Notes: a model not told the origin generated them from the letters alone. Positions 40,701 to 53,823 are shown, counted from the first letter of the stretch. The stretch: 64,000 nt of DNA from Pegea sp. RAD2-039 (GCA_034620365.1 JAQGEQ010000071.1:2480001-2544000), one strand, 5' to 3'. Numbers and translations are program-made.

Positions 40701-42440
40701 TTTTTATGTAATATAAAAAACAAAAGTCATTTTAGTCTGTTAACATTTAATATAACAGATAACAAACTATTTCATCTGTGCAAAAAATTAAAAGTTTGTA
40801 CTCAACTTTTAGCTATAACATTAGTATTTAATTAAAAACTAAATATAAAAATTAATTATTTTGTTTAAAAAGTTTTATTTCAAACCATAATCAAGCGGTT
40901 AATTTGGTCATCAAATTAAAAGTTGAATTTAAAATCTATTTAATCATAGAATGACCTTTTTTAATTATATTATTCTTCGCTTATTTAGTCTCAGATTTTA
41001 AAACAGTCAAACAAACTGTTAAATTTTGTTAATATTTAAAATGTAAGCTTGCTGCTGCTAGACATGAAATTATCTATTTTTGTAAAAATAATTGTTTTAT
41101 AATTTTTTTTTGCACTATAGATGTTCTTCAAAGCATCATTGATGAAAGAAAAAAAACCTTTGATCTTTCTGATCCTAAATGCTTGATTGACTATTTTTAT
41201 GTCGAAAAAAAGAAGACAGGTCACCCCGATTTCACGGTTAGCTTAAAATTTCTTTTATTCTGAATCATGTTTAACCCAAACCGCTCCATTGTATTTTACC
41301 TTTATCTAAAGTTCATAAGATATATTAAAATTGTTCATGACGCATATTTACATGCCACAAAATAATTTAATTAGAATACTTTAATTGCTTACAGGATAAG
41401 CAACTGTTAATGACAGTGAAAGATTTTCTATTTGGTGGAACAATAACTACAACTAGTACCATAAGATGGGCGCTGTATACTATTATCAAGCATCCTGAAC
41501 TACAAGAGAAAGTTTACAAAGAAATAGAAGAAAATATTGGTAAATGATTGTAATTGTTAACGCTAAAAATGGAAATATATATTCATCAAAGATATGAATC
41601 GTGTGTAATGATGACCTAAAACGCTACAAAAGCTTTTAAAAATAATATTTATTTAAAACTCAGCAGTCTACAATTTGACAGGAAACTTTTTCATTTTGCT
41701 TAAATAAACTAAAGTTAGAAATCATTTTCCAAGAATTGTTTTTCTGCGCTTCGATCTTTCCAAACTTTTGTATCTATAAAACTGTTTTGGCATTTTCTAT
41801 GCTTATTATCAATTACATGTTAAAATACAAACAAGCTGAAACTGTTGATGTTTGAATTCAATTTTAAAACTATTTTTATTCATCTCCTATTTTTCTTATT
41901 CAACAGCTGAAAATGAAGAAGTCTTATATTCTGAAAGATCAAAGACTCCCTATACTTGGGCGTTTCTTCACGAAGTGATGAGAACTCAAACTACAGTTCC
42001 GCTAGGAGTTCCTCACGCAGCAACTGAAGATGTTGAAATTCAAAACTTTGTCATTCCCAAAGGAACTCCTGTAAGTTTTTTTAAAGTAACTTTTATAAAA
42101 GTAAAACTAAAATCAATTTTAGGTTTTCTCAAATTTTTATGCCTGTCATATGGATCCAAACCTCTGGATGAACCCCGAACAAGTGAAACCCGAAAGACAT
42201 TTAAACTTTGAAGGGAAGTTTGTACCCCCTCGAAATATTATCCCATTTTCTGTTGGACCTCGACACTGCATCGGCGAGACAATGGCCCTCGCCGAAATTT
42301 ATATCTTTTTTGTAACTATGGTGAGAAGATTCAAGTTTAGTTGTAGCCCGTCAGGCACTGGCTTACCATCTCAAGACGAAGCTGCTATGGGATTGTTAAA
42401 TATTCCAGCTCCCTTTGAAATGGTTGCTATGCAACGATAA
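37721..42440 (+). CDS. Clan-2 cytochrome P450 mono-oxygenase
   Basis: Microsomal haem-thiolate mono-oxygenase. Exons: 37721-38035, 38960-39105, 39444-39546, 40171-40280, 40336-40457, 41121-41236, 41395-41539, 41907-42070, 42123-42440 (TAA); 512 residues. An N-terminal amphipathic/hydrophobic anchor (FVLAAGVPFVLWYMWY) leads into the Pro hinge FPPGPRGVPLLG. Then come the C-helix WSQRKF (the W...R haem contact), the I-helix FGGTITTTST (oxygen-binding Thr), the K-helix ExxR (FLHEVMR), MDPNLWMNPEQVKPERH, and the haem loop FSVGPRHCIGE with the Cys ligand. This is the pattern of the CYP1/2/17/21 clan; the subfamily is not assignable. I chose the ATG at 37721 because a good acceptor ends 18 nt before it; an in-frame ATG at 37604 would add residues unlike a P450 N-terminus. 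Intron 2 carries two CRE-like sites. Confidence 0.93.
39250..39277. promoter_or_regulatory. Pair of CRE-like GACGTCA sites in P450 intron 2
   Basis: CGACGTCA at 39249-39256 and the full palindrome TGACGTCA at 39270-39277 lie about 20 bp apart, in a locally G+C-enriched patch (39235-39285) of an A+T-rich intron. CREB/ATF-type bZIP proteins bind this motif. An intronic enhancer or alternative promoter is possible. Function is inferred only from motif and clustering. Confidence 0.35.
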
Positions 42441-42674
42441 ATCAAGTTGAAGGTTACCAGGCAATCGGATAAACTAGTTTAAAAGTATCAGTAATGAAAT
42501 GAAGATTTTAGCATGTTTGTAATTCATCTCTGTTTCTGAATGTAAATTCTTTTTGTAGAAATTTTTTTGATCATTTTTAGCTTTGGGTTTCTTACAGCAA
42601 ATTATGAACTTCTAAAATGATTTTTTGATATATAATTGAATTTGAATAATGAAGTTGCATTCTTCATAGTGGCC

Positions 42675-42680
42675 AATAAA
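42675..42680 (+). terminator. Poly(A) signal of the P450 gene
   Basis: AATAAA (overlapping a second AATAAA 4 nt later) about 235 nt after the stop codon, followed by a T-rich stretch. Confidence 0.6.
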
Positions 42681-45600
42681 TAAAGGTATAAACAAAAAAG
42701 TTTTTCATTTTGTTCCTCGTAAAGTCACTATTTCTAACAAATAATTAATTGGAATGAAAAATTTAAACTTTAATAATTATACTAAAATCATATTTAAACT
42801 TTTAAAGAAGTAGAAGTTAGATAGTAAAGAAATTAAAAGCAGTGATGCTTCAAAAAAACAATTTTAGGCATTCTACTTTATATTATATATAATTATATTA
42901 TACAAGTTATTATTTAGTACTGAGTCTATTTTAAACTATCATTATAAAAATATTGAAATAAGTAACTAAGTTAAAAATTAATTTATTCATCTAAAATAAT
43001 AAAACTAAATTTTGAGTTGGAACTTTTTTTATCACCCTTTTAAAAAGTGAGTTTAGACGTTTCCAAGGATTTATTGATTTTTGTAAAATACATTGTGAAC
43101 TATTTTGTAAATTTCTTCAAGAAAAAAATCCCACAAACTTGTATATGAATAATTGCATGTATATTTTTTCAACGATTATCTAAACTAATATTTATATGAA
43201 TTTTTGTTGCTAGTAAGTTACAAAAAATTGATCTTACTTTAAGAGAAGTTAAATAGAAAGCTAAATGCGTGGTTGACCTGCTGCAGCATTTAGAGAAATG
43301 TTTTTGCCGAGAATTGTTTTTTTCAGAGGTTTGGTATTAAGCCACAGTAGTAAATGAAGAGACTATTAAAATAACATTCATTTTTAAGATTTCTAAATGC
43401 TCCAAGATTGTATATTTGACAAATATGAACTAGATTTTATTTGTTGTTAATGTTGAAAGGTTAATTAGACTATTCGTTGTCATGTAATTGCTGTTGTAAA
43501 ATAAACTCTAATATTGACAAGTTACAAATGAGTAATGCAATTTGTAAGAGAGTTGTTATAATCAGAAGTCAAGAAAAAAACAAGTATAGACGATTAACAC
43601 CAGTATCAATGACTGCTTGATGATAACAGTTCTTTGCTCCACATGGTAATTTGTATGATAAAAAGAAGATAACACAAATTAATAAACTAATTGAACAAGT
43701 TGAATAACAATTTTTCTTTGTTGCTTGCTTTACAATAAACTTTACATTTATTAAAGAGAAACTAATTCATTAGCTTTACAAATGTTTTTATCGAATTCTG
43801 ATAAAGTGAGGCAATTAAAAGTTCATTTTGTTCTTTATCGGTTACCAATTTTCAACTAAACTGTCAAAATTTGGTTTTATCAGATTTACTTGTCATAAAC
43901 ATTTGAAGAGCTTAGCTGCTACAAGCACTTAAATTGGTGGGAAGAAAATTCCAAATCCTATTGATATTTTTATGTCTTGATAAAATTTTATATGAAAGTA
44001 TAAAAAATTTCAAAATTTTTCAATAAACTCTCTTGTAGTAACTTATTTTTCTTCCAACTACATAAAACAGGCTTTCGAGAAAAAATTATAGTTCTAATAC
44101 ATACTTTTTTGTTTTTTTATAAACAGCTACATGGATAAAGAACGAAAGATTAGAGACAATAAAACAGGGTACAAAAAAGTTGTAACACAATTTGAATTTT
44201 GTGGTTGGTATTAATACTTAAGTTTTCAAACCCTTTTATTTGAACTTGTTCAGCTTATAATTTTTAAAATAAAAAAGCTCATTAGATTACTTTATTTTCA
44301 AATTCTGATTTCATCTCTTAAACAATTGATCATAATAAACTACTTTTATACTTCTCATTGCAAGAATACTTTCATTCGATTCTAGATTATTTTTCCTAGT
44401 TTACAGGTCAGCTACCATTTTTATTAACAAAATCTAATTTAGAATATTTCAAAATAAATTATTTTTTTTAATTGATTAATCCGATGATTTTGGTTGATTG
44501 ATTTTCGATTTAGATTTATTAGCAACACAAAAACATTATTCTAATAGTTATTAACTTTCTTTTTAGATTTAAAACACTTTCAAATTATATTACTTTTAAA
44601 AATACCTAATTACAATTATATTTTATTTAGATAATGTATTAAATATATAAATTATTATTTAAAAATCTTTCAACTTTCTCAGCTGTATTAATTGCTTTAA
44701 AGAAATTTTCAGCTGTTTATCCATCAACGATTACAATTTGGGGTACAACTTTCAACATATATGAAGAAGTATAGCTGTAAAATGTTACTTGTAGAGACGT
44801 TTTTTTATTCTTTTGCAAAGATGTTTTCTGTAAACGTTATTTTTGACACAACCAATTATCATGTTTAATACTAGGTCTTGTAGAATAGTTTTGAATTTTT
44901 TTTAGGTATTTTTTTTATTTATTTAATTTTATTGCTTAATTTTGAGATTTTTTTTAAAAATTATATCTGTAGAGAAGAATTTTAACAGTTTAGCCCCTGC
45001 ATGAAAATTAACGCTATACTTAGTTTTTTAAGTAACTAAAAGAAATATGTAACGTCGGTTAATAGACGGTTAGATGATACTTTGTAGACACACAAAGTTT
45101 AATGAAATATTTGCAGGCTATACTTTGAAGCTAATATGTTAATCAAAATTACTGACTATAACATATGCAAAAATTCTAATTGATTTTGATCAATGGGTAA
45201 TGTTATTAAATGAAATTGCATTTTTGTGAAGAGCATATATCTAAAAATTCTGATATTTGCTTAACTATAGTTTAAAATTGGAAGTCCCTAAAACTTTTGA
45301 CTGCCAAACTAAAAGCTTACATTTTGTTTATACGATTTATCGTAGTAGTTTAAATTATAAATACAGTTTCGAACGTAATAAAATAATTATAGTGACATAC
45401 AGAACTAGAAATAATTGATTTACAAGCTCTCTAAACAAGTTAAAATAAACCAACTTATGTCATAACATTTGTGTATAAAATAAGTTATATATAAATCAAA
45501 TATTAGCACAATGATAGCTTTTAAGGTAATAAATTTATATTTGATTTTTAATTGTTAAGTTTAGAAATAATATTTAGATGCTTATAGTAATTAATAAATT

Positions 45601-46340
45601 AGCTTGTGATCTTTTTTTTAAGCAATCAAATTTATAAAAGAAAGATGAGGAATTAATTTTCTATTATATCTACTTCACAGACTTATTTTTTAAAATGATT
45701 GAATGTTTAACTTTCAAATAAACTTTTTAAAATAGTTTTCTGTAAATTTTTATTTCACGGGCGAAACGACCTTGAAAAGAATTAAAATGATTGTACCAAA
45801 TGTCAATATAAAAGTTTTGTTTTCAACTAAATATACAGAAATTTATCAATATAAATTTATTTTTATTTATAATAGAATTTTTTATATCAATATTAAAAGT
45901 ATGAGATAAATCTTTGACAAAATTTGAATATTTAATTTTATTATTTTGGTTAGCAAAACAAAAAAAATCAATAATTCTTAAAATTATAACATAAATTAAA
46001 TCTTTATCATAATATATTTCTATATGCTATGATTCTTGTGTTTTATGATATAATAAGAGAATGTATATATTTTTGGTACAAGTATGTTACTTTCTATTAA
46101 TTTTAGTTTATAAAAATGTTCCTCATTTTATATTATGAAGAGTCCATTCTTGCTATTTTTTTTTAAATCTTATGTTTGATAAATGTCAGTAAAAATGATT
46201 TATTAAGTCTAAAACAACTTAATTTGCAAATCACTTCTAAGATCTATTCCTTTTTGTTTTAAAAAACTTATTTTGTACTGAAACTGATTATTTAACATCA
46301 AATATTTTGATTTCTATCTAGTTAGAAACTTAACAATAAA
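42681..46340. other. 3.6-kb spacer between the P450 and the NDUFC2-like gene
   Basis: A+T-rich throughout, with no supportable gene on either strand. An 8-bp perfect inverted repeat (43261-43268 with 43286-43293, 17-nt loop) is too short to call a structured RNA. The right end has a good acceptor (TTTCTATCTAG, ending 46321) just before the next start codon. Confidence 0.5.
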
Positions 46341-47591
46341 ATGAATCAAAACGAATCAAAACCTCCTTTATTTACTTTGGAATTTGGTCAAAATATAAGC
46401 AAAGAAGACTATCAAAAGAATGTTTATCCAGAGCCAATTATATCTAAATGGGGTGGTGTGGCTGCTATTACTGCTGGTATTGGACATGTTTTGAATAATA
46501 ATCGTTTACGGATTCCAATTTATGCAAGTAAGAACTGGAATTTTATGTTTTTCTGCTTAAAATTATACTTTTTGATGTATGGTTCTCAGTTTTTATAAAA
46601 TTGTGTTCTCAGAGAGCTAAAGAAATATTTGATAATAAAATTATTATAATAATTATTAATGTTCTTTAATAAGTAGATATAGATATATATAGATATTATG
46701 AAATTTAGTTATTTTTTCTTACTCTTATTCAAAGTAACTTTCAAATCACTAATGAAATAACTTTTATCTATTACTTTCAATTTACATTTTCTTTTATAAT
46801 ATTTGGACATAATAATTTTATCTATTTATCTATTATAATCATTTTATCTGGTAGGAAATGTTGATATATGGTTTTTACTATAAAAATACTGAAGTAATTT
46901 ATTTATAATGATTTAGTTTCAAAAATGTTGCAAATATCCATTTTTAAAATTATAGATATAGTTTAGAAAAAATGTATTTATCAATAAAATAAACTTTTAT
47001 TATGTTATATCATTTATCTTACATTTAAGTTTTTTCTTAAAATCTATTTATTGTATGTATTATTTGTTAAAATAATCATAATATAAAAGAAGAAAATGTA
47101 TATTATTTAAAAGAAAAAAGTTGTGTCTTATAAATTTTACCTTAGTAACGATTATTTTTAAAATTCTTTTTACTATGTACTAAATATACTTTTGTAAATT
47201 TCATTTTCATAATATACAAATATAATTATGATACTATTATAGGATTACATGTTGGAATTTTTTATGCTTCTTTTTCCTATTGGTTTGCTTATAACTTCAC
47301 GCAGTGGCATGGTCGTTATTACCTGGGAAAGTATAAATATAGTCTTGATTACCTTCTCAATTGTGATGACACCTCTGTGAGAACATGTAAGAACACTTTT
47401 CTGATGCTTATATTCTTTGTAAAATTATTTTCAAATGTATAATTGTTACAACTCTTTGAAACAATTTTGAAGTTTGCTTTTGATTTACAGTACCAAAAAA
47501 GTTTTCCCACCCAGACATTTTAACAAGATGGAATCCTAACAGAGAAGCTTATGCTAGACACACTCCGGTGAAAGATTTGAAGATGGATTAA
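46341..47591 (+). CDS. NDUFC2: NDUFC2-like mitochondrial complex I accessory subunit
   Basis: Exons 46341-46527, 47243-47386 and 47491-47591 (TAA); 143 residues, in phase. The N-terminal 35 residues are soluble. A first hydrophobic segment (WGGVAAITAGIGHVL) is followed by NNNRLRIPIYARLHVG, a second membrane segment (IFYASFSYWFAYNF), and a charged tail with WHGRYYLGKYKYSLDYL and a FPKKFSHPDI block. Human NDUFC2 has the same order: short helix, IDNLIRRRPI..GLH, membrane helix, GYYL.KREDYLYAVRD and a P.DFP tail, in about 119 residues. The match is by pattern and is divergent, so I hold it with moderate confidence. A different small inner-membrane subunit is the alternative. An acceptor ends 19 nt before the ATG. 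Confidence 0.6.
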
Positions 47592-48243
47592 TCGCTAAGA
47601 TTCTATTTAAACAAATGATATAAAACTATCATTTTATTATATCATGAATTTTGATGTTATTTTAGAACTACTTTTCAAGATTACTTCCTGAAATGATGTT
47701 CATTAATACTTATCTGCTGAAAATAAAACTTAAAAATATCATAAGTCTTTTGTAGTGAGTACTAACAAGGAAACTTTTAATAACTTAAATCCTTGTAAGT
47801 GATTTTAACTTGGAAGTAGTTTTAAAGTGCTTTGGATATTTTGAAAGTTTGATATTTATTAATATTTCTTTTGGAAATACTTTCATCTTTCATGGGCTGC
47901 GTGAGATGATATTAAGAAAATAATTCTGAAAATTTAGACTTTTTATTCACATCGCCAAATATGCACAAAGAAATGTAGAAGACGACAAACACTTTTAGGT
48001 AGAATGATTGAAACATAAAATGTTACAAAAATAAATATATTAGTTTGTCTACTGAAGTAGAAATAAACCTAATTTTACCAGATAAAAAATAGGATAAAAA
48101 TAAAGCATAATAGAACGATAATAATAATATAATATAATAATATCATCATTTACAAACTATTCAATAATTATAATAAAAGATGTTTTTCTATAAAAAAAGT
48201 TTGAAAATAAATCTTTTTGAGATTAGAAGTTGAAGAAACTCTA
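47592..48243. other. Convergent spacer between the NDUFC2-like and ETS genes
   Basis: 3' flanks of two converging genes. AATAAA-like signals occur on both strands, and an ATA/ATAATA-rich stretch sits at about 48118-48150. I see no gene. Confidence 0.5.
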
Positions 48244-49966
48244 TTACGAAATCATATCATCATCTTCAGAAGAAGAGCCTATAACAATGATTTTAATTTT
48301 TTTGTCACATTTTGTTATATTCAAGTATTCAAATGGAGAAAGTTCCGAACCATCTGAAAAGTCTTCCTAAAATCAAAATAGTTTTCAACTTTTGTTTGAA
48401 TAGTAATTCAGCTATTTAAAAGTAAAAAATTTTTATGAAACTTACTTTTTCAGGCTTTTGTATATCGCATCTTTCAGAAGATAACTGAAAGTTTGAGGAA
48501 ATAATTAAACTCATATAAAAACCATTCAATACTATATTTGAAATACTTTTGATAGCTGATTAGGTTTCAAGATAAATCTTGATAAGATAAATATTATAAA
48601 AGAAAACATTTATAAAAGTTCTTTTTTGAAGTGTTTAATTTTTTTCAAATCATAATTAGTCAGATTGAATTTGTGACAACGAAAATGAAATTTGTTTTAA
48701 AACTTACCAACTGATTTTCATCTTGCTCAAAAGCAACTTGTTCATTTGATTGAATCAAACTTACACAGCTATCAGCAGGTACTAGCATATAAGTTGGATT
48801 GTGGTTGATATTAGATGAGATCATTTGCTTATCCTGATCAAATTGATTTCCAAGATGAAGTCCTGTAACTACTCCATCAAAAGTTACATGTACTTGTTTT
48901 GGCTTGATATGTTTATTTCTTTTTTGTTGATTAATTATCAGTGAGGCTACATGTGGTAGAAAGTTTGTCAGAGGTTTAACAGAAGGAAGAGTTGTCTCTG
49001 AATTGCGATTTGTGTAGTAAATAATTGGAGAGGAATCTTTAGTTGTCTGACAATTTTCAGATTTTTCATCTTTACAAAAATGTTGAACTACAACTATTGA
49101 GGAAGGAAGTTTACAGAACTGATAAGTCAGGTGACAATTTGGAACTTTTCGAATAATCTTCAAATCATAGCTGTATCTACATTAAAAAACAGATAATAAA
49201 TTTTACTTAGGTTTCAAGAATAAAATAATTTAATCATTTAAAATAAAGGTGAGACTAGAACAAAGCAGACAAAATAGTTTGAAAAATAGTATATAAAATA
49301 TTTAAAGTAATAGAACACCTAAGAGAACGGCTTAACATTTGATAATTCATTTGAGGTTTGTTTATAGAAATACCCCAAAGTTTTGAAAGAAATTTGCTAT
49401 CAGCAATTTTAAATATTCCTTGCTGAATATCAACCCAATAGATACAACATGGACAAGTTAATGGATCTTGCAAAATTGAAAGGATAAATTGCCATAAGTT
49501 TAACTTGCTACCTGTAAAAATATTTTCATCTAACTTTACATAATAATTTTTTATATATGAATAATGATTATTATTTTAGAACAATTATCATATAAATAAT
49601 CATCAATATAGATAGTTATTATGAAATATATTACATGAAAAAATAGTATCATTTATTATAGAAATAATTAATATAGCTTTAACAATGCTGATGGTAAACC
49701 AAAATTAGAAGGTTTAAAGTATTGATAATTATCTAAAATATTTCATTCTGATATTAAGAATTCAGATCAATTAATGAAGCCTTAAGGTTTATTACTTTCA
49801 ATGTATTCACTTTTATTGTAGGCTTTAGTTCTACATTTATATTGTTCAAAATTTATAACCTATAAAAATACAAGAGATGGCTAATAAATTGTCATTTAAA
49901 TTTCTTACTTTTGTTTTTTCTTGACTTTTTGTCACTTGAGTTTCGCAAAATGTCTTTAGATTCCAT
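48244..49966 (-). CDS. ETS-domain transcription factor, N-terminal ETS type
   Basis: Sequence-specific DNA-binding protein recognising GGA(A/T) cores. Exons (minus): 49909-49966 (ATG), 49319-49511, 48708-49176, 48446-48484, 48244-48366 (TAA); 293 residues, all joins in phase. The ETS domain starts near residue 22: LNLWQFILSILQDP, YWVDIQQGIFKIAD, LWGISINKPQMNY, the recognition helix MLSRSLRYSYD (both GGA-contacting Arg present), then KIIRKVPNCHLTYQF. The helix is split by an intron after the second Arg. The Trp repeats are kept, although the second strand is unusual (DPLTCPCCIYW in place of the common acidic stretch). The C-terminal 200 residues are polar with no recognised domain, ending in an acidic SSSEDDDM motif that could be a CK2 target. 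The N-terminal placement recalls ELK/ERF/ETV3-type factors, but the subfamily is unresolved. Confidence 0.85.
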
Positions 49967-52278
49967 CAATTACCTTAATTTTATCAAAATATTTTTATAA
50001 ACTAAAAAATACTCTCAAAATTAATGATAATACCATGAAAAAATCGTTCTATGAAGTATTAAATAATGAAAAAACACACATAATACATTATATTAATGTT
50101 TTTTTTTCAATGATTTAATCAAACAACAAATTGAAACAATTTTGTTGTTCAATCTTTCTTAATTATATCTATCAAATGATTACAGACCACAAGTTAACAA
50201 AACTTCTAAATTTAGTAAACTTGAAATACTTTATTAGAGCAGCATCAACATATACTAATTAATTTTAAAACTTATTAAATAATGTTTCATAGATGTGAAA
50301 CAAGTTTATTAAAGCAAAACAAAGTAAAATACAGAAAAAGGAAAGTAAATAAGATATAAGGGAATACATAAAGTGAAAAACTATTTTCATAAAACCAGTT
50401 TAGAAGACTACAATTATACAAAAATTATAGATTTTATTCAAAAGAAACATTGTCAAAAAACATGCCTTTATTTGCAATTTATAGATGCTCGGTATTCACA
50501 TTCCAAAACAATACTAAATTTAATTTCAGCTTATGACAAAAATTCGATTTAGATATACTTTTCAAATTAACTTATAAAGGCACAACTTTTTATGTTGTAG
50601 GTCTTCATCAAGATTAACGAAAATTTGAAGATAAGAGTATGTGTTTTGGTCAATTAGATTCCAACTAAAAAAAAGTTCATATGTTCCAAAAAAATATGAT
50701 GAAAATAGTAAAGTTATAGCGATTATATGAGATTTTAACAAAGTTTATAAAGAGTAGCTCTGTTCTGAATATCAACAACAGTTGATTCAATAGTTAATTT
50801 CATCTATACATGATTGAAATTTTCAAAACAGAAATGAAAAAATCCTGCCAATAGACTTGATTCTCTTTCAGAATATTCAGAGACCTCTTGTTGCTATAAT
50901 TTTTTCAAGTAATGTCAAGGCTTAGTGGTTAATTTAGGAGAACTAAAAGCTACAGGAAAACGCAGAGATAAAATACACAATCTGTTAGGTCGTTCTAGGT
51001 CACTGGGCCGTGTCACCAACCAGTGGATATAAGAAGTAGAGATAGCTGAACGCACGATACAATCATATCTTTGCTATAATCATAAGCCTACATACAACTC
51101 TAATAGTCCTATAATCACGGTATACAGTCGCTTATAGGTCCAGGATTTTCCGTATGAGATGTCATTAACGTTGATGAAGAGATAACTGCAGCACCTGGTA
51201 GCAACAATTAATGTGATATATGTCAGTTGAAGAAACTATTTCAATTCCAACTTGAATTAAGCTGTTTTTCTAGCTGAACTTCGTAAGTAAAAGCAGTAAG
51301 TAAAAGAAAATTAACAGTCAAACTTTCTCTTTGCCTGTGCATAGGCTTTGATTTGAGTAGAAAGTTGAGTATGTTGAATCAACCCACTCTTTAGATCCAC
51401 TACTAGTGACAGAAACAACTGGGACAGTGACCTGGAGGTCAACGGGTTGTATGTTTTCAGACTTTCCTTATTCTAGATGAGCCACCCAAAGTTTATTGTT
51501 ACGTTAAGTCTCGCTCCAATCTGAGTTTTCTTCCTGAGTATTCCCATAGATTTTGCTTCTTCTGAAGCGACTACATACCTAGGAAAGATGTTTCCCGCAC
51601 TCGATAGGTGACGTTATATATAGTTTGGCCTAACTTCGATAAGGTGGGATTTGAACCCCAACTTAACCGCTCATCCACCTCGTAGCCTCCTTTGTGCCCT
51701 AATTTAATCATCATGTATGTTTAATCTTGTTAATAAAAAATGACAGACCTAGCTGCCCTAAACCTATTTACTTTACCCACAATAAGATCTAGTAAAAAAA
51801 TGACTTCTTAAAACAACTTTGTTTAAATAAATAAGATCAAAAATTGAACTTTCATTATCTGTTATCTGTAATTCATCAACATAGTTGCAACACAAACATT
51901 CAATCAATACAGTATAATGGTTGATAAAATAAACAACTCTAACTAAGATGTTCTTTTTATAAAATAATAAGATTGTGATTAATCGATCTCAAAAAGTACT
52001 GAGAACAATAACGAGGACAATAAGGTTTAAGCAAAGTAAGAAATTTAGAATTTTAATGAAATCAGGCAGCGACTTTATAAAGTTAATAAAACATTTGCAG
52101 TGAGTTAAGTAAATAATTTTCATATACTAAAGCTAATCAAGATCAGACAAGCAACTGAAATTTGAAAAATGACTATTGCTAAGCAAAATAAGATGATTAT
52201 ATGGAAGTGTTAGTTGAGCCACTAATGATTAAAACTCAATGACGAAGTAAATTAAAGAATCCTTAAATTCACACGAAG
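49967..52278. other. 2.3-kb spacer with repeat-derived DNA
   Basis: The left part is A+T-rich. From about 50930 to 51720 the base composition becomes markedly less A+T-rich and looks like one or more inserted repeats, including the tRNA-like element below. I found no open reading frame in it. Confidence 0.45.
51380..51700 (-). mobile_element. tRNA-derived SINE-like repeat (candidate)
   Basis: On the minus strand there is an A box-like TGGATGAGCGG (51667-51677), then GTTAAG. A near-perfect B box GGTTCAAATCC (51647-51657) follows, only 9 nt downstream. The RNA polymerase III boxes of a Leu/Ser-type tRNA head are present, but the anticodon arm is missing, so this is not a tRNA gene. About 270 bp of atypical composition follows it, as a SINE body would. 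Extent and family are uncertain without other genomic copies. Confidence 0.45.
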
Positions 52279-53823
52279 TCACCGGCTGAACCTTCTTCTT
52301 CCCCAAAATGATTTGTGGTTCTGCAAAAGAATTAATAAATTTCAAGTTTTTAAACCATTTCAAGAATTTAGCTAAAAATCAAGCTTACCAAAAATACATT
52401 TATCTCAGCAAAAATTCATTTATACTTTTATAAATTTGAATCTAATTTTTACTCATTTAAGCCACTTTCCATTTTTGTGGCAACTAACACATTACTATCA
52501 AAGGTAGGTAATTTGTTCGAAGCAACTTTGACTACCAAGCGCAAAATATGTTTGCAAGACAATTTTTTACTTTGATTTCATCATTTTATAGGTTATGGTG
52601 ATAAATCAACTCAACTAAGAAAAAATGGAGTTTTCTAAAAGCTTGTGTAAGACTCTTTATTTGAGTTTTGCATTCAAAATGATCTGATTAAATTGGACAT
52701 AAAATTGAAATGTCTTTATCATTTTCATCATTCTTTAACATTACTTCATCTTTAAATGAACATTAATTATGTATCTTAACCAAAAATTTGCCAGATTCAT
52801 TTTTTTCAAAGATAAATTAACTGAAACGTTGTTTATATGAACAAATAATTTTATTTTGATTATAAAAATATGAACATAAGATGCAAGAAGTCAACAAAAA
52901 GCAAACATACTTAACAATTAAAGTAGAAATAGAACTTGGGTTTGTTGTAGTGGTGCTTGGTCTAATGATTTTATGAAGTTCATTATTTTCTGCTTCAGTC
53001 CAAAACCCTCCTCGCTTAAAAAATAAAGAAAATTAATTTGTATTCTAAAAAGCTTCGACATTAATTTGTGGAAGTTTCTGAGTCAACAGCTGAAAAATTC
53101 ATAGCCAACAACTTTGAATTTGAACTTATCTTGAGTAAGATCGGTTTGTAGAAAAGACAATGTCAATATTAAAATTTCTATTTAGATTTATTTTAATTTC
53201 TAATCAAATAAACTCCAAATCAATTTCTGCTTAACCTAATAAAATATTTTAAATGTATAAAATAACTACTAATATTAATTAAGGATTATCAATTAACTAA
53301 ATTAAATTACTGATTCACATTCTACAACAGAAAACTCAATAAATATTCCTACTATAATCTTAGAAGATGGTTTTCTGTTTGGCCATAATCCTAAAGAAGT
53401 TGACCAACCAATAGATCCTGGTAATTGATGTTTACGGTGAATAGGAGGAACATTATCCTTTGAAGGTCTAATAACAAAATAGATAATAAAAAATTGATAA
53501 AAGCAAAAGCAGCTATTTTTGAAATCAAAGGTCAATCATTTTCAAGTCAAGTTTTAAAGTTGAATAAATTTGATAAATGACAACCTGAAGAGATATGAAG
53601 TGTCTGAAGTCATTTCAAGAGATCTTGATCCTTCTCCAACAAAACTAAAGTCATCATGAGTTGTGATCTTATGATCTTTAACATAATCAGGACCTAGAAA
53701 TGTTAAATTCAATAAAGTAGTTTTTATGAAACAATTTGGTAACAAATGAAATTAATAAAATAATTTACCAGTAAACACCATTCTTTGAGGTGACCCTTCT
53801 TCTCCTAAAACTCTTTCATTCAT
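52279..53823 (-). CDS. SPMIP2/C4orf45-like sperm microtubule inner protein (candidate)
   Basis: Five exons (minus): 53769-53823 (ATG), 53585-53693, 53311-53467, 52916-53014, 52279-52320 (TGA); 153 residues, all in phase. The core reads MVFTGPDYVKDH, then FVGEG...LEMTSDTSYLFRPS, and HRKHQLPGSIGWS. This matches the order I remember in vertebrate C4orf45 (FTGPDYVK, YIGE..LE.T.DL.YLWRPA, KHE...IGW), one of the proteins lining the lumen of sperm axonemal doublets. The tail (GGFWTEAENNELHK, FWGRRRFSR) is basic and aromatic. The gene is compact, with no exon above 53 codons. A stop directly after the 53311 donor shows that splicing there is needed. Existence of the gene is well supported; the name is less so. 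Confidence 0.6.

Noticed and set aside
43261..43293. Perfect 8-bp inverted repeat as a microRNA or terminator
   Set aside because: The stem is too short for a pre-microRNA and there is no further pairing outside it.
51640..51690. A tRNA gene
   Set aside because: A and B boxes are only 9 nt apart, and no anticodon arm or acceptor stem can be folded.
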